Counted from the stretch's first letter, positions 32,901 to 44,950 are shown. The stretch: DNA of 64,000 bases from Clarkia xantiana subsp. parviflora (GCA_036873135.1 JAPTYO010000011.1:20214747-20278746); one strand, 5' to 3'. The notes: generated from the letters alone by a model not told the origin. Numbers and translations are program-made.

Positions 32901-35900
32901 AGGCCTTCGCACACTTGTAGTTGCTGCTAGGGATCTTACTATTGACGAACTTGAGCGATGGCAGTGCAGATATGAGGATGCGAGCACTTCTCTCACTGAT
33001 AGAGCTTTAAAGCTGCGGCAAACTGCTTCCCTGATAGAGAGCAACTTAAGTCTACTTGGTGCAACTGGGATTGAAGACCGCCTACAAGATGGAGTCCCAG
33101 AAACCATTGAGTCACTCAGACAAGCAGGAATTAAGGTCTGGGTTTTGACTGGAGATAAGCAGGAGACGGCAATTTCAATTGGTCTCTCTTGCAAGCTCTT
33201 GACCACTGATATGCAGCAAATCGTTATCAACGGAAACTCAGAGGATGAGTGCAAAAATCTTTTGGCTGATGCCAAGACCAAGTATGGTATAAAGTCATCA
33301 ATTATGGGAAAACAAAGCAACTACGTGGAGATTCCATATGATACGAAGTCTTTCAAGTTGCAGCAAAGCGGTGGTATGACAGATGAAGTAAAATCGAATA
33401 CACCACTAGCACTTATAATTGATGGGAATAGTTTAGTTTACATACTGGAAAAGGATCTTGAGACTGATGTAAGATTTCCAACCAATTTTTCTCAATTTTC
33501 ATACTGCCATCTTTGTATTTCTTCAAATGTTTCTTTCCCTATTTGCTAAATGGGGTTTCCTGTGATCTATTTCTACAGCTTTTTGACCTTGCAACTTCCT
33601 GTAGAGTTGTGCTATGCTGTCGTGTTGCGCCTTTACAAAAAGCTGGTATAGTTGATTTGATCAAGAGTCGAACAGATGATATGACCTTGGCAATAGGTGA
33701 TGGTGAGTATCATGCTGACCCTCCAACTTTGGTAATAATTAAAATAATTAATTCATTGGCGCATCCCGGCTGATCAAATGGATTAGGTGATCTTTGGGAT
33801 TAGGCCGTGCAATTTATTCTCTTTTTTGGTGACTTTGAAAGACTAGCTCCAGATTAGGCTTAAATGTTAAAAGCCAATTAATCTGGAATTTTTGCCAAAT
33901 AAAAGACGTGGTTAAAAACCATAGCTCAGTGGTAGAGCATTTTAAAAGCGTGGCAAAAAAAAATCGTGTGATCCATGGTAATTAGCAGACGACCACATGC
34001 TCTATTAAGCTTGTTCTGTCCTTCCTAAAAAGTCGGTGCATTGGCCTCTCAAAGTGAATGGGCATTGGAATGTTTTCATAGAAGGATCTTAGCATCGCTC
34101 AGAAGTGGTTTATCGTTACGATCCATGTCTGGTTGGGCCATCAATTAAATAATTTCTTGCGTGTCTGTTTCACTAGTCAGTAGTCACTTTGTGGAATTCC
34201 CGTTTCCATGCCAAGGTCATGCCATAGCCCTACTCCTCCCTCCCACATGAACTTTGATGGAGCTATTCTTCATAATGCCAATGTTAGCGTCCCACATGTT
34301 TGGAATTTAAGTGTGAATGTATCACCTATTTATCGACCTAATTTTTTTGGTAACTTGTAAAGACTATCTCACTTTAAGATGCTATTAGAGTCAGGTTTTA
34401 GCCTGTATGGGTGAACCACTCTAGATCCACTTTCCTGAACTTAAGGATGTATAAATGTGCAACCTGTGAAGCCTGGTATCTTAGGCATGTGGTATGATCT
34501 AAGTATGGGCAAAATAATTGTGCCAAGAGCGTGAATTCACCTCTTATGTATAGTATACTCTACATGAGTGTTAAAGTCCACGTTGCTCTCTAAGCTGGAT
34601 GAATTTCTCATATTGTTTTTTTGGATGAGAATCTGAAATATACATGGGGAGGTATCATTTCCCGTGTGCAACAGTTACAACTTTGGGTTGGATAGGAGCC
34701 CCAACTAACTGGCAAAGCCATTCAACAAAATGACAACAGCCAGTTGATGTGACTTTTAGATTCATGTCTAAGATTTTGCTAAACTCCCAGAAGTCATGAT
34801 CTCTATGAGATAGGCCTTCTATTAAATGATGTCAAAGTACCATCTGTGAGTAACAGTTTGTTAGGTTCGGTAAAGTGTATAAACTAAGTGTTAAGGGGTA
34901 GATTCATCAATAAGGAGTAGATTCAAGAATAAGGGGTAGATTCATTCTTACCATATTAGCTTTAAGTATTATTAGGTAATAATATATTCTAGGAGATCTC
35001 GTAGTCTCTATATAAAGAATATGATGTTAATGAAATAAAAGAAGCTTCCAACAAATTAATCTTTGTCTCCAAGAGAGATTAGGGTTGATTCGGAAGTCGA
35101 TTCTCTACCACTCCATATTTATTGCGTTCTTGTATTAATCTCAATTCAAGAACGTAACATATTTGCACCTAACATGTCATGCTTCATTAGGAGCCAATGA
35201 TGTCTCGATGATCCAAATGGCTGATGTTGGTGTTGGAATATGCGGCCAGGAAGGCAGGCAAGCAGTAATGGCATCAGATTTTGCAATGGGGCAGTTCCAG
35301 TTCCTTAAAAGATTACTTCTTGTGCATGGTCACTGGAATTATCAGCGAGTTGCTTATTTGGTTCTGTACAACTTCTATCGCAATGCCGTTTTCGTGTTGA
35401 TGCTGTTCTGGTAAGAATGTTTTCTTTAGCTTTTAACTCGTGGATAAATTTTGATTCATGGTCAGTGTCATTTCTGCGCTAAAAAATTGTATAACAATTA
35501 ACAATTATAAACATATTAATACCTTTTTAAAGCTTGGGAATGCTTTTTTCGCTCAGGCGTACTGGTAAAGCAAAAAAAAAAAAAAAAAAGTAAAAAATCG
35601 AGGGTTGGTGAACGCATTATCAACGCGCTTTAGCTTCCTATAGTGTACTTTCTCTGTGATGTATTGATTAATGCAGTGCACTTGGAAATGAGATCTTGGC
35701 ATTTATAGCATTTTGTGTGAAGTCATAACTAGTTTGATAACTAGTTTGGTACTGATTTCTCTTTGTGAAATGTATTGACATGCAAATCACATAAACTTCT
35801 GATAAATGGATTCCTTACAATTTCTAAAGCTAGTGCAATATCACACCCATCTTTCTGTAATGGATGGGGAAATTTTGATTTCCCTGCATTGGAACATTTT

Positions 35901-37410
35901 ATCTGCCTAGCCATGGGACTTTACTATCAAGATCTCAACATTTTCGAGTCTCTTTATTAGGTTACATGTGTGGTTTAAAATTTATTTGTAACACTAATAT
36001 GCAAATTACTTTGTTTGGAATTGAAATAAATCTTCATTTTTCATTTTTTGGTGAAGCTATGAGATGAGCAGTGATAGTCAAGCAAGCTTACAAATTGACA
36101 CCTGGCTGATTTATCTTATAGGGAAAAGAACATATTTACTGTCTCAAGTTTGCCTCATGTTTCAGTTTGGTGTCTGACGTTTAAATTGAGTGTCCAGGTT
36201 TCATTTTGGTTGAAATTTGGTGTCTTAGTGTGATTACTTTAGAGAAGCCAATCCCGACGAAACCGACTGTCATATCCGAGCTCCCAAGCATGCTCCCTTC
36301 TCGTCACTTTGTCGGGACCATCACCTAAGAAGTTGACCACATTTGCCCAAGTAAATCATGCTTTGTTGTCGCACGAAATCGCTCTGCTGGAAACTTTTTT
36401 TTTTATGTTCAACTTTTGGTTGAAATTTGACGATTTTTTAAAAAGTAAAAAGTGATGGATTATAAGTGGGTGAGTCGGTTGATGGAAATGGTTGAAAGAA
36501 GAGGAGAAGACGGGCGGAGACACCAAATTTTAACAAAAATGAAACCTGGGACAGTCCATATCAACACTTTAATCCTGAGACACCAAACTGAAACATGAGG
36601 TACACATGAGACACTAAATAGGTTATTTTCCCTATCTTATACTAATCAAAATTTCGTTGTAGGTACATTTTGTGCACAGCTTTCTCAACTACCTCCGCCT
36701 TAACGGATTGGAGTAGTGTGTTCTACTCTGTGATCTACACATCAGTTCCTACGATTGTCGTTGGTGTTCTTGACAAGGACTTGAGTGACAAGACCCTTGT
36801 TATGTACCCAGAGCTTTATTGTACTGGGCATAGGCATGAAGCTTATAATATGCAACTTTTCTGGATCACAATGTTGGACACACTATGGCAGAGTCTAGTT
36901 CTTTTCTACGTACCTCTTTTTACGTACACTGAGAGTACAATTGACATATGGAGCTTGGGCAGTTTGTGGACGATAGCAGTTGTTATCCTTGTAAATATAC
37001 ATTTAGCAATGGATATTCAACGCTGGTTACTGATCACTCACATTGCTGTATGGGGTTCAATATTGATCACATATGGCTGCATGATTGTGCTGGATTCTAT
37101 TCCCGTCTTCCCAAATTACTGGTCAGTCTCTTCAATTTCTCACATGATTCACTGTCCAAGTTTAGGTTTGCTTATCTGATACATTTATGGTTTATATACA
37201 TATTTCAGGACAATTTATCATCTTGTCACTTCACCAACGTATTGGCTTGCCATTTTGCTGATAATAGTTGTAGCTTTGCTTCCTCGTTTTCTCTGCAAAG
37301 CTGTGGGACAGAGATTTTGGCCTTCGGAGATACAGATAGCTCGAGAAGCAGAGAATCTGAAAAATGGTGCTGATCGGTTACGTTGTAAACCTAGTGGCAC
37401 TTCCACTTGA
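29934..37410 (+). CDS. ALA1: Phospholipid-transporting P4-type ATPase, ALA1-like, 7 coding exons
   Basis: Aminophospholipid flippase that moves lipids to the cytosolic leaflet, normally with a CDC50/ALIS beta subunit. Exons: 29934-31686, 32266-32563, 32703-33468, 33579-33702, 35191-35410, 36663-37121, 37209-37410; all junctions are GT-AG, frame closes at 1273 aa. Seen motifs: M1-M2 (about residues 195-245), actuator NLDGESNLK (DGES 312-315), M3-M4 (420-502) with [10 protein letters not shown], phosphorylation site DKTGTLT (Asp 546), [31 protein letters not shown], and [19 protein letters not shown] split by intron 4; M5-M10 in exons 5-7. The start ATG at 29934 is the first in frame. Before [16 protein letters not shown] it has a Ser-rich N-terminal tail, longer than in Arabidopsis ALA1 (about 1158 aa overall). 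No break is seen; it should be functional. Confidence 0.95.
33918..33979 (+). other. tRNA-like decayed sequence in intron 4
   Basis: ACCATAGCTCAGTGGTAGAGC has a tRNA D arm (GCTC...GAGC) and its 5' ACCATAG can pair with 3' CCATGGT at six of seven positions. Anticodon and T arms are degenerate. Probably a tRNA-derived relic, not an active gene. Confidence 0.35.
34859..35159 (+). mobile_element. Probable 301-bp solo LTR/TRIM in intron 4
   Basis: TGTTAG...GTAACA termini, a TATA-like CTATATAAAG at about 35010 and an LTR-like 3' half (GAAATAAAAGAAGCTTCC, GAACGTAACA) suggest a small solo LTR. The 5-bp flanks CAGTT and TATTT do not match well, so insertion is old. It ends 31 bp before the exon 5 acceptor at 35190. 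AAGGGGTAGATTCA/AAGGAGTAGATTCA is repeated three times inside (34895-34950). Confidence 0.55.
36121..36632. mobile_element. Mutator-like MITE in intron 5 (512 bp)
   Basis: GGGAAAAGAACATATTTACT at the left and its imperfect reverse complement AGACACTAAATAGG...TTTTCCC at the right form long terminal inverted repeats that continue with GTGTCT-rich words. Exact 9-bp duplications TATCTTATA (36112-36120 and 36633-36641) flank it. It ends 30 bp before the exon 6 acceptor (36662). The family also includes 39982-40498. Confidence 0.92.
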
Positions 37411-38350
37411 AGAAATCCATGCTTCTTCTTGTATGCAAACTCACATGCATCTCATCGGGAGTTGTCCTCAAACGATGCAAGCTGCTGGCAATGGAATGTA
37501 AGCATTCCTTCTATACCCTAATTTCTATCATCTTAACAATTCTTTTGGTTGCATAGGAAATGATGTTAACTGAACTCTTAAATTGATCCCTTAAGTGTTG
37601 CTGGTAGAGAGAATAGCCAAGCTGGGTATTTTATCTTTAACAAATAGTATATCATCTTTTAACAATTCTTAGTACCTTAGGATATTGGCTGTGTTCCCCA
37701 AGGATGGATTGTGTGTTTTTTTAAAAAGTAGTGACTACTGTCTGGTGTTACATTTTTGTTTTTTTTTTTTTGGAAGGGAGGAGATACTACCGTGGTGATA
37801 GTGATTTGGAGGCTACTTGTTTATGTACAATTAGCCAAATATTCAGTTGGTTGTAGAGTGGTATTGGGAACTTTTCCTAAATAAAATTTAATTTTGTTAG
37901 ATGAATGTAGCAAATTTTGGATTCACTTTCTTTCTTCCCTTATTATTGTTATGATTCAGTGTTATTTTGCTGGCAATTAAGTAATTTATTGTATTTGGAT
38001 ATTGCAGAGAGAGAAATGCTGCATAAATGCAGATGTAATTTGTACAACAAGAAGTGAGAGGGAGGAGAGACGAGAGTGTTCAGATGGAGGGGGAGAGTTC
38101 AGTTTATTTTCAATTGTTCATTCATTTGATATTATTATTATTATAATATAAATGTGAAAAGGATGGGTGAGCCGTTAATGTTTTGATGTGGGATTGACAT
38201 TGAGAGAGAAGAAAATTGGGGGGAAGGAAAGGAAAGAGGCAAGAAGAGAAGATACATAAGAGAAAATGCTTGCTTCTACTCCGAGTAAGTATGTATGTAA
38301 TTAGTCTTATTAGCCAGGGCCCTGTAAAGAATGACTACTTGGTTTGATGA
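37411..38350 (+). other. 3' untranslated region of the ALA1-like gene with a probable intron
   Basis: GAAT|GTAAGC at 37498 and ATATTGCAG at 38007 define a likely 510-nt intron in the 3' untranslated region, with T-rich sequence before the acceptor. Downstream AATATAAATGTG (about 38147) and TAATTAGTC are possible polyadenylation signals. No other gene is seen. Confidence 0.5.
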
Positions 38351-38394
38351 GAAGAATATGTCCATTACTTATTTGTTGAGAATGATAATATATA

Positions 38395-39216
38395 GGATTA
38401 AGAACCTATGAAAGGTCTGAACTATCACCCATGTTAACGGGAGAGGTCTGGAATTTAAAAAGTTAATAACAGAGGTCTGAAATTTCAATTTTGTTGATTT
38501 GAGGTTTTCCGTCCATTTTTAGGGTTAAATTTAACAGAATTGTGTGAAATGACATTTCTGCCCCTTTAATATTTTGTTTTATTTAATATCTTATTTAAGG
38601 AAATGTGAAATGATAATTTTACCCCTAAAGTCAAATTAAAACCACCCAACTCCGGCCACCACCACCCGACTCCGGCCACCACCACCCGACTCCGGCGACC
38701 ACCACCTCGACTCCGACGACCACCACCTCGGCTCCGGCGACCCGACTCCGGCCACCACCTCAGCAAAAAAGCTCCGATCGGAGCCAAAAAGCTCCGATCG
38801 GGGCCAAAAAGCTCCGATCGTAGCCAAAAAAGCTCCGATCGGAGCCCAATCGGGGCCGGTGGCTCCGATTTTGGCCCAATCGGAGCCTTGGTGGTGGTCG
38901 CCGGAGTACGGTGGTTGTCGCCGGAGTACGATTGGTGGTCGCCGGAGTACCGTGATGGCTTCAAGGGCATTTTGGTCTTTTCACTCCAAGCATGTGAGGG
39001 GCACACTTGATAGAAGGGCATTTTTGGAAATTTATTTTATTTCCTGTCACATGCCAAGCATGTGACCAACTTCCGTTAGTTTTAACTGAAAAAACTAACG
39101 GAGACCACTGTTATCAACAAAACAGAAATTTCAGACCTCTGTTATTAACTTTTTAAATTTCAGACCTCTCCCGTTAACATGAGTAATAGTTCAGACCTTT
39201 CATAGGTTCTTAACCC
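38395..39216. mobile_element. Mutator-like MITE (822 bp)
   Basis: The ends GGATTAAGAACCTATGAAAG and CTTTCATAGGTTCTTAACCC continue as roughly 95-bp inverted repeats. Exact 9-bp duplications TAATATATA flank it (38386-38394 and 39217-39225). The interior has CCACCACCCGACTCCGGC tandem words (38640-38760) and four units of AAAAAGCTCCGATCGGAGCC (38763-38848). Layout and interior repeats match the element at 21962-23859, so they are one family. Its frames (38566-39065) are repeat artefacts. Confidence 0.92.
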
Positions 39217-39475
39217 TAATATATATATATGGTTGGTTGCACTTGCACATGCACTTCACGCTTTCCCTTCGTTCTGATTCATCTGAATTTACGGACACTA
39301 TTGTCTCACTTACTTAGCACGACGTGGACACCCCTTTTTAGTTTGTTGACGGTTCCCGCATCACGCTAGTGTCATTGACCTGGATTTTAGCTAATCTTTT
39401 CTAACCCGTGCGGTCTTAATTCGCTCTTAAATTAGTTTTCCCTAACAAAAATAGATATGATTAATAATTTATTTA

Positions 39476-39981
39476 CGTCACGTTTGATTACCGGTATTGC
39501 GATAACCTAACACACGTATTAGCTAATACATGCTTAGCTAATACAATATTTGATTGTGTCGTGTATTAGGATATCCTAATACAATGTTTGAATGAACTTT
39601 GTATTAGGATATTCTAATACAATGTCTAAAAGACCTAAATACCCCTAAATATATATATATATATATATACATTTTTTTTAAATTATTATTATAATTGAAA
39701 GCCGGCCGGAGTCCGGCCGGGGGTCGCTGGCGGCCGATGTTATGAGCCGAAGTTGGTGTAGTTGTTATATATTAAATAAGGTTAGGGGTAAATAAGTAAT
39801 TTCAGGTTTGGTATTAATTAGTACAAAAATTTTAGTTGGTATAAGCTAATACTAAATTCCTCCTATAATTGAGTATTAGCTAATACTTGGTATTAGCTAA
39901 TACCAATACCAAGTGGACACAAACACGGTATTAGTTAATACGTGTATTAGGATATCGCAATACCGGCAATCAAACGTGCAC
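39476..39981. mobile_element. TIR element, tentative Harbinger-like MITE (506 bp)
   Basis: CACGTTTGATTACCGGTATT near the left and AATACCGGCAATCAAACGTG at the right are inverted, with TATTAGCTAATAC words repeated inside in both orientations. TTA occurs directly outside both ends (39473-39475 and 39982-39984), the usual target of PIF/Harbinger elements, but with such a short duplication the class is uncertain. It adjoins and seems to interrupt the element at 39982-40498. Confidence 0.55.
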
Positions 39982-40498
39982 TTAGTGTCTTAAGTTTATC
40001 TCATGTTATTTTTTGGTGTCTTAGAATCAAATTGTTATTTTTGGGTGTCTCACGTTTCATTTTGGTTGCCTTATGGTGTCTCCGTGAATCTTTTCCTCTC
40101 ATTTAGTCATTTCATCAACACATTGATCCACTTATAATTCCTCACTCTCTACTTTTTACAAAATCGCTGAATTTCCCCAGCAAACTTGAACATTCAAAAG
40201 ATATGCTTTCCGGTAGAGTGTTTTAAGAGCAATTTCCAGCGACAACAGAGCGAGATTTACCGGTGCGGATGTGGCCAGCTTCTCAGGTAACGGTCCCGAC
40301 AAGATAACTGGAATGGAGTATGCATGAGAGCTTAAATTTGACAGTCGGTTTTTCGGAATTGAATTCTTTAAGGTAATTACACCGAGACACCGAAAAGCGA
40401 CAAAAATGAAATCTAGGACACCATAAAGCAACAATTTGATCCCGAGACACCAAAACACAACATGAAGTAAACCTGAGACACTAATAGGTTCTTAACCC
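39982..40498. mobile_element. Mutator-like MITE, left end truncated
   Basis: TTAGTGTCTTAAGTTTATCT at the left aligns with the reverse complement of ACCTGAGACACTAA at the right, but the last 14 bp (GGGTTAAGAACCTA) are present only at the right end. Interior words such as GGTCCCGACAAG and CAGCGAGA match the intron-5 element 36121-36632 in inverted orientation. The missing left tip is where the Harbinger-like MITE abuts. Confidence 0.65.
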
Positions 40499-40849
40499 AG
40501 TTAGATTTGAGAAGACTATGAAGTGGATAAAAGTTTTGGAACTCAAGTTCTTTTAAATTTCTTGGATGATTTACAAATGAGAGCTCCCTTATATAGGCTC
40601 CGAAGTAGTCGTCTACGAATTACCCACATTTATTAAGAGAGTTCCAACCACCAATAAATGTTATCTACGATTTTATGGAGAATTCTACATATCACATGAG
40701 ATATCTACAAGTGTGTAGAGTCTCCTAGAATCTCCTAGAACCGCACACATCCCATGAATCCTTGATATACATTCACTTCTTGTAACAAAGATCGAAGTGT
40801 CACGAAAAATCCTTAATTCATCATGTAACGTCCAGGCCCGCGACATTCT

Positions 40850-43800
40850 CCCCCACCGAATCAAGCCACAACCTCGTAGTGTACGCTGCATGGAAAACCA
40901 CTATCTCCTTCATGAATTTCCAAAGATCTTCCGCAGGTTCGCAGCTTGCTTCGGACTCTCACAATCCATTCCACTCGATGAGGTACTCCCATTTCGGCTT
41001 GCACCAATGCTTTCGTACTTTCAGATCCGCCAAATTTTTTTCAACATCTCAGCAATATGCCGTATTTGCTCCAATTGGTGCACGATATATCCTCCATGTC
41101 TTCGTGGAGTGAATTGAGGATACTCACATGAAAACCATGATGAACCTTCCTTATGGCTGGAAACTCCACCTTATATGCCACATTGCCAACACGTTTGAGA
41201 ATCCGGAAATGACCCTCGTAGGGACGAACAAGCCCCTTGTGAACTTCTTTCTGACAATTGTTTTTGTGCAACTTCACCATCATTTGGTCGCTCACGTTGT
41301 AATCGGTTTGTCTTCACTTCTGGTTCGCCCATTACTTCACCAGCTTGGTGGATTTGTTTAAGCATGACCGTGATATGTCCACCTCCTCTTGCCAAGATCT
41401 GGGGAACTTGTAACCTGTAAGCTGATGGACTTCTCCTTTATAGCCCGTTGCCACTGTACTTGGAGTCGATGGTTTCTGCGCTGTCACGATCTCGAACGGA
41501 CTCTTCCCATTGGACTCGTTTCGATGCAAATTGTAGGAAAATTTGGTCACATCCAGCAATTTCACCCAATTGGTTTGAGTCGTGCTCACGTAGTGGTGAA
41601 GGTACAACTCCAAAAGTTCATTGACCTGCTTCGTTTATCCGACAGTTTGTGGATGCAAAATCATGAAGAAGTTCTAGTTAGTACCTAGAATTTTGAAAAG
41701 CTCAGTCCAAAATCTTCTGGTGAATCCTGGATCACGATCGATCACGTTTGTGGATGGCACTCTCGAATACTTGACCACTTGCTTCATGAATAGTCTGGCC
41801 GCCTCCTTCGTTTTGCAATTTCGTCTTGGGTATGTTGATGATGAAGTCCATCGAGACACTCTCCCATGGTCGCTCCGTGGTAGGAAGAGGCTCGAGAAGT
41901 CCCGCGGGTGATCTAAGCTCCAACTTATCTTGTTTGCAAACAAGACAAGTTTGCATGTACATCTCCACATCGTCCCGGAATTTAGGCCATAGGTACCTGT
42001 CATCCACAAGTGCCATGGTGCGATGTATTCTCGGATGAACCACCCATTTTGAGTCGTGGTACTCCCGCAAGCTATTCTTCCTAAGGTTGTCATGTTGAGG
42101 CACATACAGTCGTGGTCTCTTGGTGTAGAGTAAGCCATATTCACACCAAAACTGCTGTGTCTTCCCTTCGGTCACCATCAACGTTTAGGCCCTCACGTGT
42201 TGCTTAAGTCCTTCATTGATCCGTCCGTTCAACATACATTCAGGTCGGCCTATGGCTTCCATCTCCACTAGCCTACTTAGCGCATCCGCGGCCGAGTTTT
42301 TCTTCCTCAGTTTGTACTCCAACTCCGCGAGAAAATCCTGCCAGCTTGCTTGCTTTGGCGACAACTACTTTTGAGTTTGGAAGTAATTCGTAGCCACTTT
42401 GTCTCTCGGAACCACCAACCGCAAACCAAGGACATAATGCCTCCACGTCCGAAGGAAATGCACCACCGTCGTCATTTCCTTCTCCTAGACCGTATACCGT
42501 CTTTCGATGTCGCTAAGCTTCCTGGACTCTTATGTGACTGGATCTCTATCTTGCATAAGAACTCTTTCAATGGCAAAATCTGAAGCTTCCGTCTCCACAT
42601 CGAACGAATTTTTGTAGTCCGGAAACATTAGCACGGGCTCCTCCGTAACAGCCTGTTTCAAGAGTTCGAATGCCATTTGATACTTCTCCATCCCTTACCA
42701 CTTTATGCATTTCTTCAACAGGTATGTGAGTGACACGGTAATGCTTGAGTATCCCTTAATGATAGCCTGTAATAGTTTTCCAACCCAATAAACGATCATA
42801 TATCTTTCACCTTGGTTTGTTACTCCCACTCCACGATTGCCGCAACTTTGGACGGGTCCATACGAACTCGCCCATCTCTAATAATGTGAACGAGAAAGGA
42901 ACTTCTAATTGTGCAAATGCACACTTCTCCTTCGTCACGTAGAAAGTGTTCTCTCGCAATGCCTCGATGATGTGGGAAATCTTGAAGTGTTGGATTTTGG
43001 CGTGCGAGTACAGTATTTCATGCAGAAACGACAATATGAGCAAGACTTATATTTTATGAGGTTTGACGGATTTTAGCCAAATTCCATCGTTTAGAGGGTC
43101 AAATTTGCGGTTTTATGTTTCTTTCGGTCTTTTTTTGTAATTTATCGGTTTTGTTTGGGACTTTGTTGTTAATTTCGGATTTTGTCCTAGCTTTAGGGTT
43201 TTAGATTTCTCTATTTAAACTCTATTAGCCGTCATTTACATACAGTATTGATATATGAAAAAAAAACTGAGCTTTTCCTCAACCCTGCGTCAAATTCTCG
43301 GCATTCTTTGAATCAACGAGTTCTTGCGCCCTCTATCCATTAAATTTTCGGTATTCCCCTAGAATCAACGAATTTTTGATCCATCTATCCCCATCATGCT
43401 ACATCACTCGAACACTTGGCATAAATGCTCGATAGCTCCTCCAATATCCAACTACACAACACAATATCGTCAAGGTAAACCACAACGAAACGATCAAGGA
43501 AAAAATGTAGTACCTTTTTCAATAGAGTACAAAATGTAGCCATTGCGGTTGTTAATCCGCATGAAAATTACTAGGAACTCGTACGACAAGTAACATGTCA
43601 TAAAATCCATCTTTACTTCGCCTCCTTCCATGATCCTAACTTTCCAATATCCCGCCGAGCGTAAGTTCATCTTTGAGAACCATTTCTCCCAGCTAAGTTG
43701 GTCGTACAAGTCCACAATAAGAGGAATCGGGTACTTGTTCTTTACCATTAACTTTTTCAGCGCTCAGTAGGTGATGCACATTCGCAATAACCCGTCATGT

Positions 43801-43860
43801 GTCTTTTGTAACCAAACCGGTCAACCAAATGGGGCCTTGGAAGGCCAGATATATTGGATA
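40850..43860 (-). pseudogene. Chromovirus-type Ty3/gypsy pol remnant with chromodomain
   Basis: Reading down the minus strand: RT at 43494-43748 (VKNKYPIPLIVDLYDQLS), YLDDI near 43460, later RT at 42807-43010 (LRENTFYVTKEKCAFAQ), RNase H remnants 42180-42600, integrase 41332-42181 (VHPRIHRTMALVDDRYLWP, CLVCKQDK, VSMDFI, IDRDPGF), the integrase C-terminal domain at 41041-41295 (VRPYEGHFRILKRVGNVAYKVE, HHGFHVSIL) and at about 40920-41040 KPKWEYLIEWNGL then ESEASCEP, a chromodomain with a stop inside. The chromodomain places it in the chromovirus clade, whose integrases target chromatin. Frameshifts are many. A 350-bp AT-rich segment (43044-43405) with a TATA-like CTATTTAAACTC interrupts RT and may be a solo LTR. 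Confidence 0.9.
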
Positions 43861-43861
43861 A

Positions 43862-44550
43862 CCAAGATGATATTCATTTAGATGATGTTGGTTCTTATAG
43901 AAGCCTTATTGGAAAAATTCTTTATTTGACTATGAAAAGGCTTGATATCTCTTTTGTTGTTCAATATCTAAGTCAATTTAAGAAGGCCAAAAAATGTCAC
44001 ATTTTTATGTCGCTTTGAGAGTTATAATGTATATCAAGAATGAACCAGGAAAGGGAGTTCTATTGGCCTCTGATTTTGATCATGTTGAAGTCAATTATAA
44101 TTACTATAACAGGGCAACTTGTCCAGTAGCTATGAGATCTCTCACAGATTACTGTGTTAAAATTTGTAAGTATTTAGTATTTTGGAAGGTATAGAAACAA
44201 GATACTATTTCTACTTATTCTACTGAGGTTGAGCAAAATAATCAAATTTTGTTAAATTGTGATAATAGTTTTGTAACTCAAATAGCTTCAAATCAATTTT
44301 TTTTTTAATAATTTATTTGCAAGAGAAGAAAGCATATAGAAGTTGACTTCCATTTTGTTTAAGACGTATATGTTCGTGGTGTTTTTCAGTTTAGGCATGT
44401 GAAGTCAGGTGATCAGCTCGCAAATTGTTCACCAAGGCATTGAGTAGACAACAACATGAGTACTTCTCTCGGAACCTTGGCATGAAGAATTTGTTTGGTA
44501 TTAAGGTGATCATTCTTGAAGCACAAGTACGTAGCTTGCACTTAATGGGA
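43862..44550 (+). pseudogene. Ty1/copia RT end and RNase H remnant
   Basis: Translated pieces include DVGSYRSLIGKILYLTMKR, RSLTDYCVKI, STYSTEVEQ, FRHVKSGDQLAN and FTKALSRQQHEYFSRNLGM, the order of copia reverse transcriptase and RNase H C-terminal ends. Stops and frameshifts occur throughout. AATGGGAG at 44543-44550 is a polypurine-like end; the following TATTAAG and the sequence to about 44840 are probably a decayed 3' LTR. It lies head to head with the chromovirus piece. Confidence 0.85.
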
Positions 44551-44848
44551 GTATTAAGTTTCAAGCTTAACGACTTTATTTTCAAATTAGGTATTGTGTT
44601 GATGGGTTTCTCTTGTTATTGGGAAGATCATGTTGTTTTCTTATTTGTCGATTTGGATCGGTTTATAATAGTTGTGTTTCTGTTCAGATCTTAGTTTCTT
44701 CAGTTATTAGTTTTGGGTGTAAAGAACATTTTTTCTTAGTTTTTGGTTTGTATTCAAGTGAAAATTTACCAAATGAATGAACTAATCTAACGACCTTTTG
44801 AGTGTTGTTCATCCATTTTCTCTCGCTTTCTAGAATTTGTGCCTCTTT

Positions 44849-44950
44849 ATCAACTCTCATCCTTCCATTAAAAATGGACATCATCCTATTCCTATATTTC
44901 ATCAACTCTCACCCTTCCATTAAAAATGGAAATCATCCTATTCCTATATA
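44849..44950 (+). repeat. 51-bp tandem duplication
   Basis: ATCAACTCTCATCCTTCCAT with the following 30 bp (to CCTATTCCTATAT) is repeated once with two or three differences. The neighbouring 44951-45943 is AT-rich; a Helitron-like 3' end on the minus strand (GCACGCACGTTGC with CTAG) may lie near 45092-45115, but no partner end was found and no gene is seen. Confidence 0.7.

Noticed and set aside
35560..35600. SINE with poly(A) in intron 5
   Set aside because: An A run of about 18 follows GGTAAAGC, but no flanking duplication or A/B boxes could be found.
38566..39065. Pro/Gly/Trp-rich protein frames at 38566-39065
   Set aside because: Products of the GC-rich tandem words inside a Mutator-like MITE.
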